Positions 12,501-24,104 of a stretch of 64,000 nucleotides of DNA are shown piece by piece. The position numbers were made by a program, and so were the translations under genes. This stretch comes from Balanoglossus misakiensis (Eukaryota > Hemichordata). The notes beneath the pieces are model-generated. The model did not search any database. It saw nothing but the letters and a program-made list of their open reading frames with translations, and was not told the DNA's origin. Location of the stretch: positions 11,780,001-11,844,000 of the forward strand of contig CM082589.2 in assembly GCA_040954595.2 (NCBI GenBank), written 5' to 3'. Position 1 is the stretch's first letter, and every line of letters begins with the position of its first letter.

Positions 12501-14934
12501 TTAGAAAACAGGTATTTTTTGTAATTTTCAAAAATTTACCATTTTGACCAAATTGTGGCTAAAATTGTTATTTTCGTGATGAATGCCGCCAGTGTCACTG
12601 CTTTTAAAAGTCATAAAAACTTTTAACATACAAGCAATTGTTTATATATGATCAGGTCACCGAATTAAAAAAATAAAGAATGTTTGCCTAAAAATGACCT
12701 TTTTGGTGCAAAAACGAATAAAACGCAATTTTGTATTAAATCAGCTCATTCAGAGTGCATTTTTTATAATCAGCACCATTTTTACATATAATGGAAATTT
12801 CATACATCATCAGATGTCCAAATATGAAAAAATGATTTAGATTTTAGATGATTGTCCAAAATTAGCTGATATCTAATAAATGTAGTATTGAACCGTTCTG
12901 TCCCCCCCCCCCCTACATTATATGCGGTACGCCGATGTCAGCTTACCCGGCAGTACTGCAGGCCGTGCCCCCAACTAACGTCGGTGTTTGAAACGCCCTG
13001 GTTAAATTCGGGCTTTCTCTATAAATTGACAGGCAATAATGCAGTCCTACCCGAACAAATGTCGAGTGTTGACCCGCTGTGACTTTCCCTCTTCGGTTTG
13101 CCCGACTTAGCCAACGTCTTTGTACTAGAGTGTCGGGTCTTTTGCAGAGCCAGGCCGAAGGAAATCCGACTTGATCACCGTTGCTAACGAACGCTAGTGT
13201 CTGTCATGGTGTGCCGGGGTTTTAGTCGAGCAAGGCCGTAGGAGATCTGACTTGATCATCGTGGTCAATGTACGCGAGATTCCGCTCTTATTTAAAGTGC
13301 CGGGGCTTCAGCTAAACCAGGCCGTAGGAAATCCAACGTAATCACCGTTGATAACTTACGCCAGTCTGTGTCATATAGAGCCGGTGCACCAGCCGAGTCA
13401 CGCCGTAGGAAATCTGACTTGATCAACGTGGTCAATGTACGCCTGTTTCTGCTCTTGAGTGCCGGGGCTTCAGCTGAGCCAGGCCGTAGGAAACCCGACG
13501 TGAGTACCGATGTTAACTTACGCCAGCCTGTGTCCTATATATAGTGCCGGGGCATCAGCCGTGCCAGGCCGAAGGAAATGTGAGTAGATCAACGTGGTCT
13601 CTGTACGCGTGTTTCTGCTCTAGAGTGCCGGGGCTTTATCCAAGCCATGCCGTAGAAAATCTGACTTGATCACCGTTGCTAACGTACGCTAGTGTCTGTC
13701 ATATTGTGACGGAGATTTAGCCGAGCCAGGCCGTAGAAAAATCGACTTGTTCAACGTTACCAGTGTGCAACTGTTTCTGCTCTAGAGTGTCAGGGTTTTA
13801 GCCGACTTATGCTGTAGGAAATCTGAGTTGATGAACGGGAATTCAATGTTAGAAAACCCGTGTGGAAAGTATCTCTACCCGTTTGAAACTAAGAAAAGAA
13901 TTTATTCTTATTTATTTTGTAAAAAAGACAATTTTTCGAAAAAAAGTCGAAAATGGTAATTTTGTCTTGGGTGATTTAAATTATACCGCCTTTTCTGGAA
14001 TTTGCAGCACATTTTACAAGAGAACGACACTTCATGCTCCATAATATTTCCGAAAAAATCAAAATATGGCCAAAATGGCTATTTTTTCTTGAATTCCGTC
14101 ACTATCTCTGCATTTTTGGAGTGGTCGAAAGTTTTAACATATAATCAACATGTCATATATGATCAGGGCACCAAATTCGAAGAACAAAGGTTTTTTTATT
14201 TTTTTTTCTAAAAATGACATTTTCAAGGAAAATTTGGTAAAACGCAATTTTGTCTGCAGTGAGCCAAATTTGCCGTTTATTGTGGAATTTGTATCGATAT
14301 ATATATACGAAGAGCATTCGATACTCCATCAGAATTCCGAACATGTAGAAAACAGGTATTTTTGTAATTTTCAAAAATTTACCATTTTGACCAAATTGTG
14401 GCTAAAATTGTTATTTTCGTGTTGAATGCCGCCTGTGTCACTGCTTTTAAAAGTCATAACCAGATATTAACTGAATATGCTCACGTGCAGTACTGTGATT
14501 GGTTGACAGAATAACAAGATTAGAAAAACCAGTTTTAAACCATTTTGGTTTATAGTGTATATGGTGTAAGGGTTGTGTGTTGCACCATTGTGGAATGTTT
14601 GTGGAATTGTTGCCTTGTCAATTTTTGTAAGGGGTTAGGGACGATGTCAAATAACAAAAAATAAGTTTAGCTTGAAACCCCTGCACTCCCCCTTGTAACC
14701 TAATTGTTGAATACTGATCAGTGCCTCTTATTATTTCATTATTGTGACAACTCCATATTTAAACCATAACCAGGATAGAAAAGTACACTATCACACATAT
14801 TGATATTTCGACAATATTTGAATGAAAACATTTCTTTTCAATTCTGAGTTTACATCAGGTCTTGATTTCTGTTCATGCCTAAGAACCTCTTTAACAAGTT
14901 TCAATAAGGAAGACATTTTGGCAAACAACAGGAA

Positions 14935-15360
14935 ATTCAGACAAATCTGACTGATATCACATATATGAATTCCCATTCAAAGTTTCCAATCAATTGGACT
15001 TGTGGTTTTACTGAAGACTATTTGGCCAAACCCTGCAGAAATTCCCAAAAAATACAATTATGCAAATTTCACTACAATTTGATCATATCTGACTGAGATC
15101 ACCCCTAGAAACCCAAATACAAAGTATCAAAACAATTGCACTTACAGTTTCACAGGATTTGATTTTTTGACAAAAACAGGAAATATTGCCCAAAAATGCA
15201 TTTTTGCAAAATTTCACCACCGTTTGCACAAATGTGATTCAGGTAAGCCCTATGAACCTCCATACCAAGTTTCCAATCAATTGGACATGTAATTTCAGAG
15301 AAGAATTTTTTTAACAAAACTGCAGAAAATTCCCCCAAAAATTCATAAAAAATATTTGAC
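14935..15360. repeat. Three degenerate ~145-bp tandem repeats
   Basis: The motif aagtttccaatcaattgga occurs at about 14,980 and 15,267, with a weaker copy (aagtatcaaaacaattgca) at about 15,122. The context recurs too: gcaaatttcactacaattt and gcaaaatttcaccaccgttt, each followed by ...tctgactgagatcacc or a variant. The spacing is about 142-146 bp. Confidence 0.6.
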
Positions 15361-16600
15361 TACACTTCGATGCTCCGTAGAACAAAGTGTCCCCCCTGTC
15401 CCCCCCTTTTTGGTAACGCACGTCGCCAGACTCCGTGAGAGCGATTGCATACCCTTCCTAACATACACTGTATACGAACGCGTCTGTCCTGGCTAGCAAA
15501 TGAGTCGTACGATCGTCTGCCGCGCGCGCTGGGCCGGGCGCGTGCGCGCGTGCGGTTGTAGATTGCGACATCACTTCCGCGGCGCTAGTGCGTTCGCTCG
15601 CATATTTTGCAAGTCCAGCTGTAGCTAGGCCGTCCGTGAGTGTAGTTCTCGTTCATATACAAAAAAACGCGAAATAACTTATTGTGTGTTCGTTTAGGCC
15701 TATGCTAAATTATCCATACACTTTATTGTTCCATGACGCCCGTGGTCAAAGTACGTAGTCTCTGTGATAAGACTCCATACACACAAAATGGTAACCTTGG
15801 AAGTCCAGCTGACATAGTTATGCAATGGCGTCTCGTGTATTCCGTCGCCAAAAAATCATCGTAAAATTGATAGTCGGGGTCACAATTCAAGACGACTTTC
15901 TCTAAATTCTTTATGAATGGATTAAATCGAAATCGAAATGTTGACGTATGACGTACGGAATGAGATCTGAACAGACATTCAATGTTATCATTCTCGCTCG
16001 ATCACATATTGGGTAGGCCATCTAGCAATCGCTATATAGTATTGGCGATAACAGAATGTCTATAAACACACAAAACGGATTTTACTGTTGAGTGTGATCA
16101 ACCGCCATGTTATTTTTCTCTGAACAATAGACAAATAGAAAGCCTGGTGACATTTTGAGATTGACTGCGTGAGGACCACAATATGCGTGAATCATTTACG
16201 GTTTGTCTTGATGAATGGGTCACGTCATAGTCATAACGCGGATTCGGCTGCACGCCAACTATCCGCCATATTGTCTCCACTAACTTACTCGTAAGTAGTT
16301 TCAAACTTCATTTGAAAAGAGTATTCGTCTGACGGTCCTGTAGATTAACAATTTACGTTCTATGAAGCAGCTAAACAACGTTAGCTTCCTTGTGGATTCA
16401 CGTAGGGAAGTTATTCGTAACGACGGGTACAGCGTCTGAGCATGGACAGAACCACGGCAATATCGCCAGGAATGTCTCATTTCACAGCGCCCTCAAACAG
16501 TCGATCTCCTCAAACTATCGTTTCCACTGGTCATATATGCGGCATTAACGAAAGCTCTCATAGACAACCATGTAATAGAAAAATTAAAACTTTAATAACT
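15361..16600. other. Unassigned part of the insertion, with a CpG-rich patch
   Basis: No gene or known repeat was recognised. A GC- and CpG-rich patch lies at about 15,520-15,610 (gcgcgcgctgggccgggcgc). The word aagtccagctg occurs near 15,611 and again near 15,800. Short frames of 60-78 codons here have no recognisable features. Confidence 0.4.
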
Positions 16601-16718
16601 TCATTAATATCAAAGCCACACCCACCAAAACCTTTTCAGTTCTTGCCATATAATATCTGAACCTGTGTACTAAATTTGGTTGAAATCGGTTCAGCGGTTC
16701 TTCAGATATCGGGTATAC

Positions 16719-16734
16719 AGACAGACACACACAT

Positions 16735-16767
<33 letters not shown>

Positions 16768-16768
16768 T
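16719..16768. repeat. CA/TACA microsatellite
   Basis: Cagacagacacacac passes into (taca)n and then (ac)n. It is copied at 17,722-17,766. Confidence 0.9.
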
Positions 16769-16780
16769 CGCTAAACCATA

Positions 16781-16805
16781 AGCTCACGTGATTTTCACGT
16801 GAGCT
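16781..16805. repeat. Perfect hairpin at the right end of the insertion
   Basis: Arms of 11 bp (agctcacgtga / tcacgtgagct) flank a 3-base TTT loop. Each arm contains the E-box core CACGTG. The left part of the insertion also carries gctcacgtg near 14,479, so this word may belong to the element ends. Confidence 0.85.
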
Positions 16806-17730
16806 AAAAACTTTTAACATACATGCAATTGTTTATATATGATCAGGTCACCGAATTAAAAAAATAAAGAATATTTTGCCTAAAAATGACCTTTTTGGTG
16901 CAAAAACGAATAAAACGCAATTTTGTATTAAATCAGAGTGCATTTTTTATAATCAGCACCATTTTTACATATAATGGAAATTTCATACATCATCAGATAT
17001 CCAAATATGAAAAAATGATTTAGATTTTAGATGATTGTCCAAAATTAGCTGATATCTAATAAATGTAGTATTGAACCGTTCTGCCCCCCCCCCCCCTACA
17101 TTATATGCGGTACGCCGATGTCAGCTTACCCGGCAGTACTGCAGGCCGTGCCCCCAACTAACGTCGGTGTTTGAAACGCCCTGGTTAAATTCGGGCTTTC
17201 TCTATAAATTGACAGGCAATAATGCAGTCCTACCCGAACAAATGTCGAGTGTTGAACCGCTGTGACTTTCCCTCTTCGGTTTGCCCGACTTGCCGACGTC
17301 TTTGTACTAGAGTGTCGGGTCTTTTGCAGAGCCAGGCCGAAGGAAATCCGACTTGATCACCGTTGCTAACGAACGCTAGTGTCTGTCATGGTGTGCCGGG
17401 GTTTTAGTCGAGCCAGGCCGTAGGAGATCTGACTTGATCATCGTGGTCAATGTACGCGTGTTTCCGCTCTAAAGTGCCGGGGCTTCAGCTAAACCAGGCC
17501 GTAGGAAATCCGACGTAATCACCGTTGATAACTTACGCCAGTCTGTGTCATATAGAGCCGGTGCACCAGCCAAGTCACGCCGTAGCAAAATCTGACTTGA
17601 TCAACGTGGTCTCTGTACGCGTGTTTCTGCTCTAGAGTGCCAGGGCTTTAGCCAAGCCAGGCCGTAGGAAACCCGACGTGATTACCGTTGTTTACTTACG
17701 CCAGTCTGTGTCCTATATATAGACACACAC

Positions 17731-17766
<36 letters not shown>

Positions 17767-20662
17767 CGCTAAACCATAAGCTCACGTGATTTTCACGTGA
17801 GCTAAAAACTTTTAACATACATGCAATTGTTTATATATGATCAGGTCACCGAATTAAAAAAATAAAGAATATTTTGCCTAAAAATGACCTTTTTGGTGCA
17901 AAAACGAATAAAACGCAATTTTGTATTAAATCAGAGTGCATTTTTTATAATCAGCACCATTTTTACATATAATGGAAATTTCATACATCATCAGATATCC
18001 AAATATGAAAAAAAATGATTTAGATTTTAGATGATTGTCCAAAATTAGCTGATATCTAATAAATGTAGTATTGAACCGTTCTGTCCCCCCCCCCCTACAT
18101 TATATGCGGTACGCCGATGTCAGCTTACCCGGCAGTACTGCAGGCCGTGCCCCCAACTAACGTCGGTGTTTGAAACGCCCTGGTTAAATTCGGGCTTTCT
18201 CTATAAATTGACAGGCAATAATGCAGTCCTACCCGAACAAATGTCGAGTGTTGAACCGCTGTGACTTTCCCTCTTCGGTTTGCCCGACTTGCCAACGTCT
18301 TTGTACTAGAGTGTCGGGTCTTTTGCAGAGCCAGGCCGAAGGAAATCCGACTTGATCACCGTTGCTAACGAACGCTAGTGTCTGTCATGGTGTGCCGGGG
18401 TTTTAGTCGAGCCAGGCCGAAGGAGATCTGACTTGATCATCGTGGTCAATGTACGCGTGTTTCCGCTCTAAAGTGCCGGGGCTTCAGCTAAACCAGGCCG
18501 TAGGAAATCCGACGTAATCACCGTTGATAACTTACGCCAGTCTGTGTCATATAGAGCCGGTGCACCAGCCAAGTCACGCCGTAGCAAAATCTGACTTGAT
18601 CAACGTGGTCTCTGTACGCGTGTTTCTGCTCTAGAGTGCCAGGGCTTTAGCCAAGCCAGGCCGTAGGAAACCCGACGTGATTACCGTTGTTTACTTACGC
18701 CAGTCTGTGTCCTATATATAGTGCCGGGGCATCAGCCGTGCCAGGCCTAAGGAAATGTGAGTAGATCAACGTGGTCTCTGTTCGCGTGTTTCTGCTCTAG
18801 AGTGCCAGGGCTTTAGCCAAGCCATGCCGTAGGAAATCTGACTTGATCAACGTTGCTAACGAACGCTAGTGTCTGTCATAGTGTGCCGGGGTTTTAGTCG
18901 AGCCAAGCCGTAGGAGATCAGACTTGATCAACGTGGTCTCTGTACGCGTGTTTCCGCTCTAAAGTGCCGGGACTTCAGCTAAACCAGGCCGTAGGAAATC
19001 CGACGTAATCACCGTTGATAACTTACGCCAGTCTGTGTCATATAGAGCCGGTGCACCAGCCGAGTCACGCCGTAGGAAATCTGACTTGATCAACGTGGTC
19101 AATGTACGCCTGTTTCTGCTCTAGAGTGCCGGGGCTTCAGCTGAGACAGGCCGTAGGAAACCCGACGTGATTAACGTTGTTAACTTACGCCAGTCTGTGT
19201 CCTATATATAGTGCCGGGGCATCAGCCGTGCCAGGCCGAAGGAAATGTGAGTAGATCAACGTGGTCTCTGTACGCGTGTTTCTGCTCTAGAGTGCCAGGG
19301 CTTTAGCCAAGCCATGCTGTAGGAAATCTGACTTGATCAACGTTGCTAACGAACGATAGTGTCTGTCATAGTGTGCCGGGGTTTTAGTCGAGCCAAGCCG
19401 TAGGAGATCAGACTTGATCAACGTGGTCTCTGTACGCGTGTTTCTGCTCTAGAGTGCCGGGGCTTTATCCAAGCCATGCCGTAGAAAATCTGACTTGATC
19501 ACCGTTGCTAACGTACGCTAGTGTCTGTCATATTGTGACGGAGATTTAGCCGAGCCAGGCCGTAGAAAAATCGACTTGTTCAACGTTACCAGTGTGCAAC
19601 TGTTTCTGCTCTAGAGTGTCAGGGTTTTAGCCGACTTATGCTGTAGGAAATCTGAGTTGATGAATGGGAATTCAATGTTAGAAAACCCGTGTGGAAAGTA
19701 TCTCTACCCGTTTGAAACTAAGAAAAGAATTTATTCTTATTTATTTTGTAAAAAAGACAATTTTTCGAAAAAAAGTCGAAAATGGTAATTTTGTCTTGGG
19801 TGATTCAAATTATACCGCCTTTTCTGGAATTTGCAGCACTTTTTACAAGAGAACGACACTTCATGCTCCATAATATTTCCGAAAATGAAGAAAAGAGTTA
19901 TTTTTTTATGATTTTTTATAAATTTACCATTTTTGTCAAAATATGGCCAAAATGGCTATTTTTTCTTGAATTCCATCAATATCTCTGCATTTTTGGAGTG
20001 GTCGAAAGTTTTAACATATAATCAACATGTCATATATGATCAGGGCACCAAATTCGAAGAACAAAGGTTTTTTTTTTTTCTAAAAATGACATTTTCAAGG
20101 AAAATTTGGTAAAACACAATTTTGTCTGCAGTGAGCCAAATTGGCCGTTTTTTGAGGAATTTGTATCGATATATATATACGAAGAGCATTCTATACTCCA
20201 TCAGATTTCCGAAAATGTAGAAAACAGGTATTTTTTTGTAATTTTCAAAAATTTACCATTTTGACCAAATTGTGGCTAAAATTGTTATTTTCGTGTTGAA
20301 TGCCGCCAGTGTCACTGCTTTTAAAAGTCATAAAAACTTTTAACATACAAGCAATTGTTTATATATGATCAGGTCACCGAATTAAAAAAATAAAGAATGT
20401 TTTGCCTAAAAATGACCTTTTTGGTGCAAAAACGAATAAAACGCAATTTTGTATTAAATCAGAGTGGCGTGCATTTTTTATAATCAGCACCATTTTTACA
20501 TATAATGGAAATGTCATACATCATCAGATATCCAAATATGAAAAAATGATTTAGATTTTAGATGATTGTCGAAAATTAGCTGATATATAATACATGTAGT
20601 ATTGAACCACTCTGTTTCCCCCCCCCCCCCCCTACACACATGCGATTCCCCGTGTTAGACTA
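16806..20662. repeat. Satellite array, tract 2
   Basis: The tract starts with the AT-module remainder split by the 14,459 insertion. C runs lie at about 17,084, 18,085 and 20,618. One complete AT module starts near 19,665. About 1.0 kb (16,740-17,720) is repeated at 17,730-18,720, including microsatellite, hairpin and private variants such as aaagaatattttgcc. The last bases (about 20,633-20,662) look like diverged satellite: atgcgattccccg compares with the usual atgcggtacgccg. Confidence 0.9.
17722..17803. repeat. Second copy of microsatellite plus hairpin inside the satellite
   Basis: The (ac)n/(taca)n tract and the identical 11-bp-arm hairpin (17,779-17,803) sit between a GC monomer ending cctatatatag and an AT-module fragment starting aaaacttttaacatacatgc. 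The arrangement matches the end of the 14,459 insertion, so the element end was duplicated as part of the satellite. Confidence 0.9.
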
Positions 20663-21296
20663 ATGGGATTTGGTTTGAGGAAAGAAATAACAAACAACAA
20701 ACAGAACGAGAATTACAATAGAGCGAGAATTTGTGGTAATTTACGAGACTTCGTTCGGCATGCCTCAGAATCGGTACAATTTCCTTGGATTGGTGAAGAA
20801 TCGCTTGAACTTGCGGGAAAAATGAACGTATCCACAGGATTCACTAACCATCTATCCTTCCCAGGAGGCAGTGGCATGAAAAACTGTGCGACCGTTTGTG
20901 AGTAGCGAACGATTAATGGTCGCAATGCGTGGCCGCGCAGTTCTAATATGGCGGCGATCATATTTTGGTGAGATTCGAACTGTAATGTATTTTTCGATGC
21001 AGATTTTGAAATAATAATCGCATTGCAACTGCAACAGACAAGTTTTTTCATGATTGTTGTCTATTTATTAATCGTTTTATGTGAGTTTTGTGTCGTCGGA
21101 TTTTGTATTATTCTGGCGTATTTTCTCGAAGTACGCGGAAGTGAGAAGCCCTACTCTATGTGTGGTATGCGTGTGACGAATACATGTGTTGTGTTCTATT
21201 ATGTCCCTGTCGCTATGGACACGGCGTCTACCGGTGTAAACAGAAAAAAGTGCGCCACTTTTGAAGTTTGACGTCTGTGCGTCGGCTCGCGTCACC
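20663..21296 (+). promoter_or_regulatory. 5' flank of the RAG1-like gene
   Basis: Single-copy DNA between the diverged satellite edge and the first exon. Short frames here (for example 20,663-20,905 +, 20,713-21,051 -) overlap each other and show no recognisable domain. A perfect YY1-type site lies at 20,945-20,955. No TATA box is evident just before the start codon. Confidence 0.4.
20945..20955 (+). promoter_or_regulatory. YY1-type site (aatatggcggc)
   Basis: It matches the AANATGGCGGC consensus exactly, in the sense orientation, about 340 bp before the RAG1-like start codon. YY1 sites of this kind are common in promoters and 5' UTRs, including those of mobile elements. Function is inferred only. 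Confidence 0.35.
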
Positions 21297-22344
21297 ATGT
21301 ACAGAAATATAGAGTTTCATCGAAATTTAGTTTCAAAACGATGCCGAATTTGTGCAGAGAAGCTATCGAACAACACCAGGTATGAGAAAACACCAGAAAT
21401 TGTCGAGGGCTTTGGTGTCAACCTCGATGATGATTGTGAAACCATTCACCCTAATTTCATATGTAAGGATTGTAAGCGAGTGTCTGAACAACACAAGAAG
21501 GCAAAGATTGTTGGTAGATCATATGCCACCAAGATAAAAGTATTTGACTGGACAAAACACACCAGGATTCTGGATAGGAGGGTGTACTGTGTGTTCTGTG
21601 TTGTGTAAGGGTGGCAGGAAAAGGCAATTGAAAGGACGATCAAAATATGTAAACGTGCCAAAGGGCTTACAGGATGGAGAAACCAGCAAGACCGTTGAAT
21701 TAGAAGACGAAAGGAAGCGACAAGACACATAGGCGTTGTGTAACAGTGCACGCTTAAGAGCAAGCAAACGGTTTCGCCATGAACTGGAACTGAGCCATGA
21801 GAGGTTCAAGAGCCCTGTATCAAAAGACTTTGAATGTCCGATTTGTAAAAGTGTCACAGATAGCTGTTTACAGGTTTTATGTGAGGGGCCCCATACTTTC
21901 TGTTGTGAATGTCTATGTGAGTGGCGTGTACAGTCTCCGTCTCATACATGTCCAGTTTGTCGTGTTCCTATATCTGTGTCATCAATTGTTAGTGTTCCAA
22001 TTGTAGTTACAAATGTCTTGTCATCCCTTGTTGTATCTTGTGACAATGTCATGTATGGGTGCACCTCTCATATGCCCCTGGAAGAGTTATCTGTACATAT
22101 GCAGCAATGCAAATTTTCATTGCCATTATATCGCGACCACGACTATTGTAAAATAGTCAAAGATCATGAAGCAACAGAGCAAACTTCGCCACTACAGTCA
22201 ACTACCACAGCTACTTCTACAATTCTGGATAGAATGCATCAGTTCAGAGAATACAGAGAGTTTGAAGTCCTGGCTACCAGAATTCTGAAAGAAAAGATGA
22301 GCATGGCAGAGGACAACACCGTTAGATTTAAGACAGGGGGACAA
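21297..22344 (+). CDS. Exon 1: RAG1-type N-terminal zinc region, RING and C2HC finger
   Basis: The ATG at 21,297 has a good context (gtcaccATG). Its frame holds C16/C19 (CRIC), IHP at 50-52, C56/C59 (CKDC) and VFDWTKHT around residue 85, a pattern like the zinc-binding region before the RING in RAG1. The frame then slips: from about 21,575 frame 1 reads GGCTVCSVLCKGGRKRQ. A TAG at 21,730-21,732 interrupts that frame, which then continues into a complete C3HC4 RING (CPIC at 21,835, C-x3-H-x2-C-x2-C, CPVC ending 21,960). A C-x6-C-x11-H-x3-C finger follows (VSCDNVMYGC...VHMQQC). The exon ends with a complete codon at the donor GTGAGT (22,345). RINGs of this type are usually E3 ubiquitin ligases. 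Confidence 0.75.
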
Positions 22345-22521
22345 GTGAGTATGAGATCCGTTTAAAAAGCTGTTTCAAGATTTACCTTTGAAATCATGTC
22401 ACTGTGTGTATGTCAAAATTATATTGCTAGTCAAACCCAATCATTGATACATAAAGGATAGCAAAACTATATCATGTTTAAAAACACTGTAAAGAAGGAA
22501 ATTCTATCATTTACTTTGCAG

Positions 22522-22808
22522 CCTTTAATCATGGCAAAAATAACCAAACCGCGTATAACAAGCCAGGACTGTAGTAAATATACATTAATAGAGAGGTCGA
22601 AGAGTTTGAAAGAAGTAAGAGAGACAGTCAGTGGTGGAGGCGATTCCTCCACTATACAAGCTGGTGCTGACTTCAAAAGGATGGGCAAAGAAAATAAGGA
22701 ATCAATTCTGGAATCACTCGGCATAGCAGCTAACGCACCACCTGGTGCTGGGTTACTTTTGAAAACCGACCTTGATATCACTTGGTCAACATTGAGGAAA
22801 TTACGAAG
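22522..22808 (+). CDS. Exon 2 of the RAG1-like gene
   Basis: The acceptor TTTACTTTGCAG ends at 22,521 and the donor GTAGGC follows at 22,809. The exon enters in phase 0, in the frame that exon 1 leaves, and exits with two bases of a codon (ag). It encodes about 95 residues (PLIMAKITKPRITS to TWSTLRKL) between the zinc modules and the catalytic core. There is no break. Confidence 0.72.
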
Positions 22809-23043
22809 GTAGGCGAAATTGGTACTGTGAAGGTACATGTTATTGCATGAAGTCCATACTCATAATGCATAATGTACAATAGTTTAGTCAGCAAAACACA
22901 TGTTTCATGAAAATCAATAGACCTTAAAATATTTCACAAGTGCCCATTTTTGAACGACTCATTGAAAGCATTTTACCTACAATATAAAGTTGCTTTCAGA
23001 AAATGTGTCTCATAAATTTGTTGATTTCTTTTTATTTGACTAG

Positions 23044-23286
23044 TACATCAAAGCTTGTTTCACACAAGGGTATCCCTGCAAATGAGATCTGGATTAAAGT
23101 TGGTGGTGATCACGGAGGTGGCTCAATGAAATAAACCTTCCAGATCCTCAACGTTGAACAACCTAACAGTGTTGAAAACACAGTTGTTTGGAATTTGTTC
23201 CTAGCTGGTGACAGCTACAGAAACCTCCGCAGAGCAATGACTGTGAATTCAGGCCAAATAGATCTGCTCGATGAACACAAATGGAA
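23044..23286 (+). CDS. Exon 3: first catalytic Asp region, with in-frame stop
   Basis: The acceptor TTGACTAG ends at 23,043 and a consensus donor GTAAGT follows at 23,287. Phase fits exon 2. WIKVGGDHGGGS holds the Asp that by position matches the first catalytic Asp of RAG1 (D600). Two codons later the frame is stopped by TAA at 23,132-23,134. The frame continues after it with FQILNVEQPNSVENTVVW and LAGDSYRNLRRAM, the latter in the place of the RAG1 segment that follows the first Asp. Confidence 0.72.
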
Positions 23287-23402
23287 GTAAGTACCTTTCT
23301 GTTTTTATTTACATCTTGTTTCACTTGCTAAGGGTAATGACTGTATTTTGTCATGAATGAATATTATCTTTGTATTTAATTCTTTTTATGTGCACTGTTT
23401 AG

Positions 23403-23483
23403 GGAATGGTTACTCCGCGTACACATTACTGGTGACTATGAGTACCTTTGTAAGAGCTACGGGTTGTCTGGAGCAAGTGGCAG
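23403..23483 (+). CDS. Exon 4: conserved ITGDYEYL region
   Basis: The acceptor TGTTTAG ends at 23,402 and phase fits exon 3. It reads EWLLRVHITGDYEYLCKSYG and then LSGASGR. The donor is uncertain. GT at 23,484 keeps LSGASG but shifts the frame by one into exon 5. GT at 23,477 keeps the frame but drops those residues. Read-through would meet a stop at about 23,514. Confidence 0.6.
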
Positions 23484-23585
23484 GTGCTCAATTTACGTCT
23501 TGTCAAATAATGCATTTTGCAGTTGGATACTCTAACTTTCAAAATTTCATCTTTCGAAAAACAACAAATCAATTGTGTTTGACAG

Positions 23586-23788
23586 GAAAGTACTTCTGTC
23601 TGTGGTGCCTGATTACCAAGGAAACATCACTTTTGGACCCTGAGCGCAGACCACCCATTCCAGCGAGGACGCTCACCCGGATTCATCAAGACTATGCCCG
23701 GTTTACAGAGAAAGGATCAAACCTGAAAGATGCGAAAGAATTTAACAACTGTATACGTAAACCATTGTTCAATATCCCACTTAAAAGG
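23586..23788 (+). CDS. Exon 5: CLWC zinc pair region
   Basis: The acceptor TGTTTGACAG ends at 23,585. The frame reads KYFCLWCLITKETS to CIRKPLFNIPLKR. The CxxC matches the place of the core CxxC of RAG1 (zinc-binding C2 of the ZnC2/ZnH2 pair). The exon ends in phase 0 at the donor GTTAGT (23,789). Confidence 0.68.
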
Positions 23789-24104
23789 GTTAGTGAAATT
23801 GACATTCATCAACAATATTAATATTTCTTTTTTCTCAACCAGATCTTTTAGATTATTATATTAGTATTTAAAGCTTCATTTAGCAACTTTTGTCAGTATT
23901 TTTATTTTGTTAAAAAGTGTGTACCTTGAGTCCCCCACCCCCATATGAAACGTTTATTATTAATTTGCTCAGTTAACCTCATATATGTGAGTGCGAGCAT
24001 GGTTGTTTATGCTAAAAAGTGATTTCATGTCAAGAAGATACTGACAAAAGTAGCCTAAAGTTACAGATATTGTCCCTCTAATGATCTTCTTCATATACAC
24101 TTAG
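23789..24104 (+). other. Intron 5 of the RAG1-like gene
   Basis: A 316 bp AT-rich stretch bounded by GTTAGT and ACACTTAG. Nothing else is seen in it. Confidence 0.65.

Larger units (their letters stand above)
3834..14458. repeat. Satellite array, tract 1
   Basis: Tandem composite units. The AT-rich modules start near 3,990, 6,708, 8,582, 10,626, 11,941 and 13,837 (marker gggaattcaatgttag). C runs lie at about 4,953, 7,648, 9,534 and 12,901. GC blocks of about 80-85 bp monomers fill 4,969-6,700, 7,662-8,575, 9,550-10,620, 11,494-11,935 and 12,914-13,830. The unit at 10,626 is truncated: its AT module stops at about 11,493 and joins a GC monomer directly without a C run. The tract begins at the Gypsy LTR and ends inside an AT module at the 14,459 insertion. 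Confidence 0.95.
14459..16805. mobile_element. Composite non-coding insertion in the satellite
   Basis: Satellite sequence breaks after ...agtcataa and resumes at 16,806 with aaaacttttaac, so the insertion split one AT module. A 3-bp TAA is found on both sides and could be a target duplication. No coding region is seen. From left to right it holds unassigned AT-rich DNA, three degenerate repeats of about 145 bp, a CpG-rich stretch, unassigned DNA, a segment resembling the 3' tails of invertebrate non-autonomous elements (gaaatcggttcagcggtt, then acagacagacacac), a CA/TACA microsatellite, and a perfect hairpin at the right end. It may be several elements nested together. The family is not recognised. 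Confidence 0.6.

Noticed and set aside
16781-16805. Helitron 3' end (hairpin followed by CTRR)
   Set aside because: The hairpin is followed directly by TAA and then satellite A's. The usual spacing, the terminal CTRR-T and a matching 5' TC start are absent.
20713-21051. 112-codon minus-strand frame before the RAG1-like gene
   Set aside because: No domain is recognised and it overlaps other chance frames and the putative promoter.
22467-22838. 123-codon minus-strand frame
   Set aside because: It is antisense to exon 2 of the RAG1-like gene and has no features of its own.
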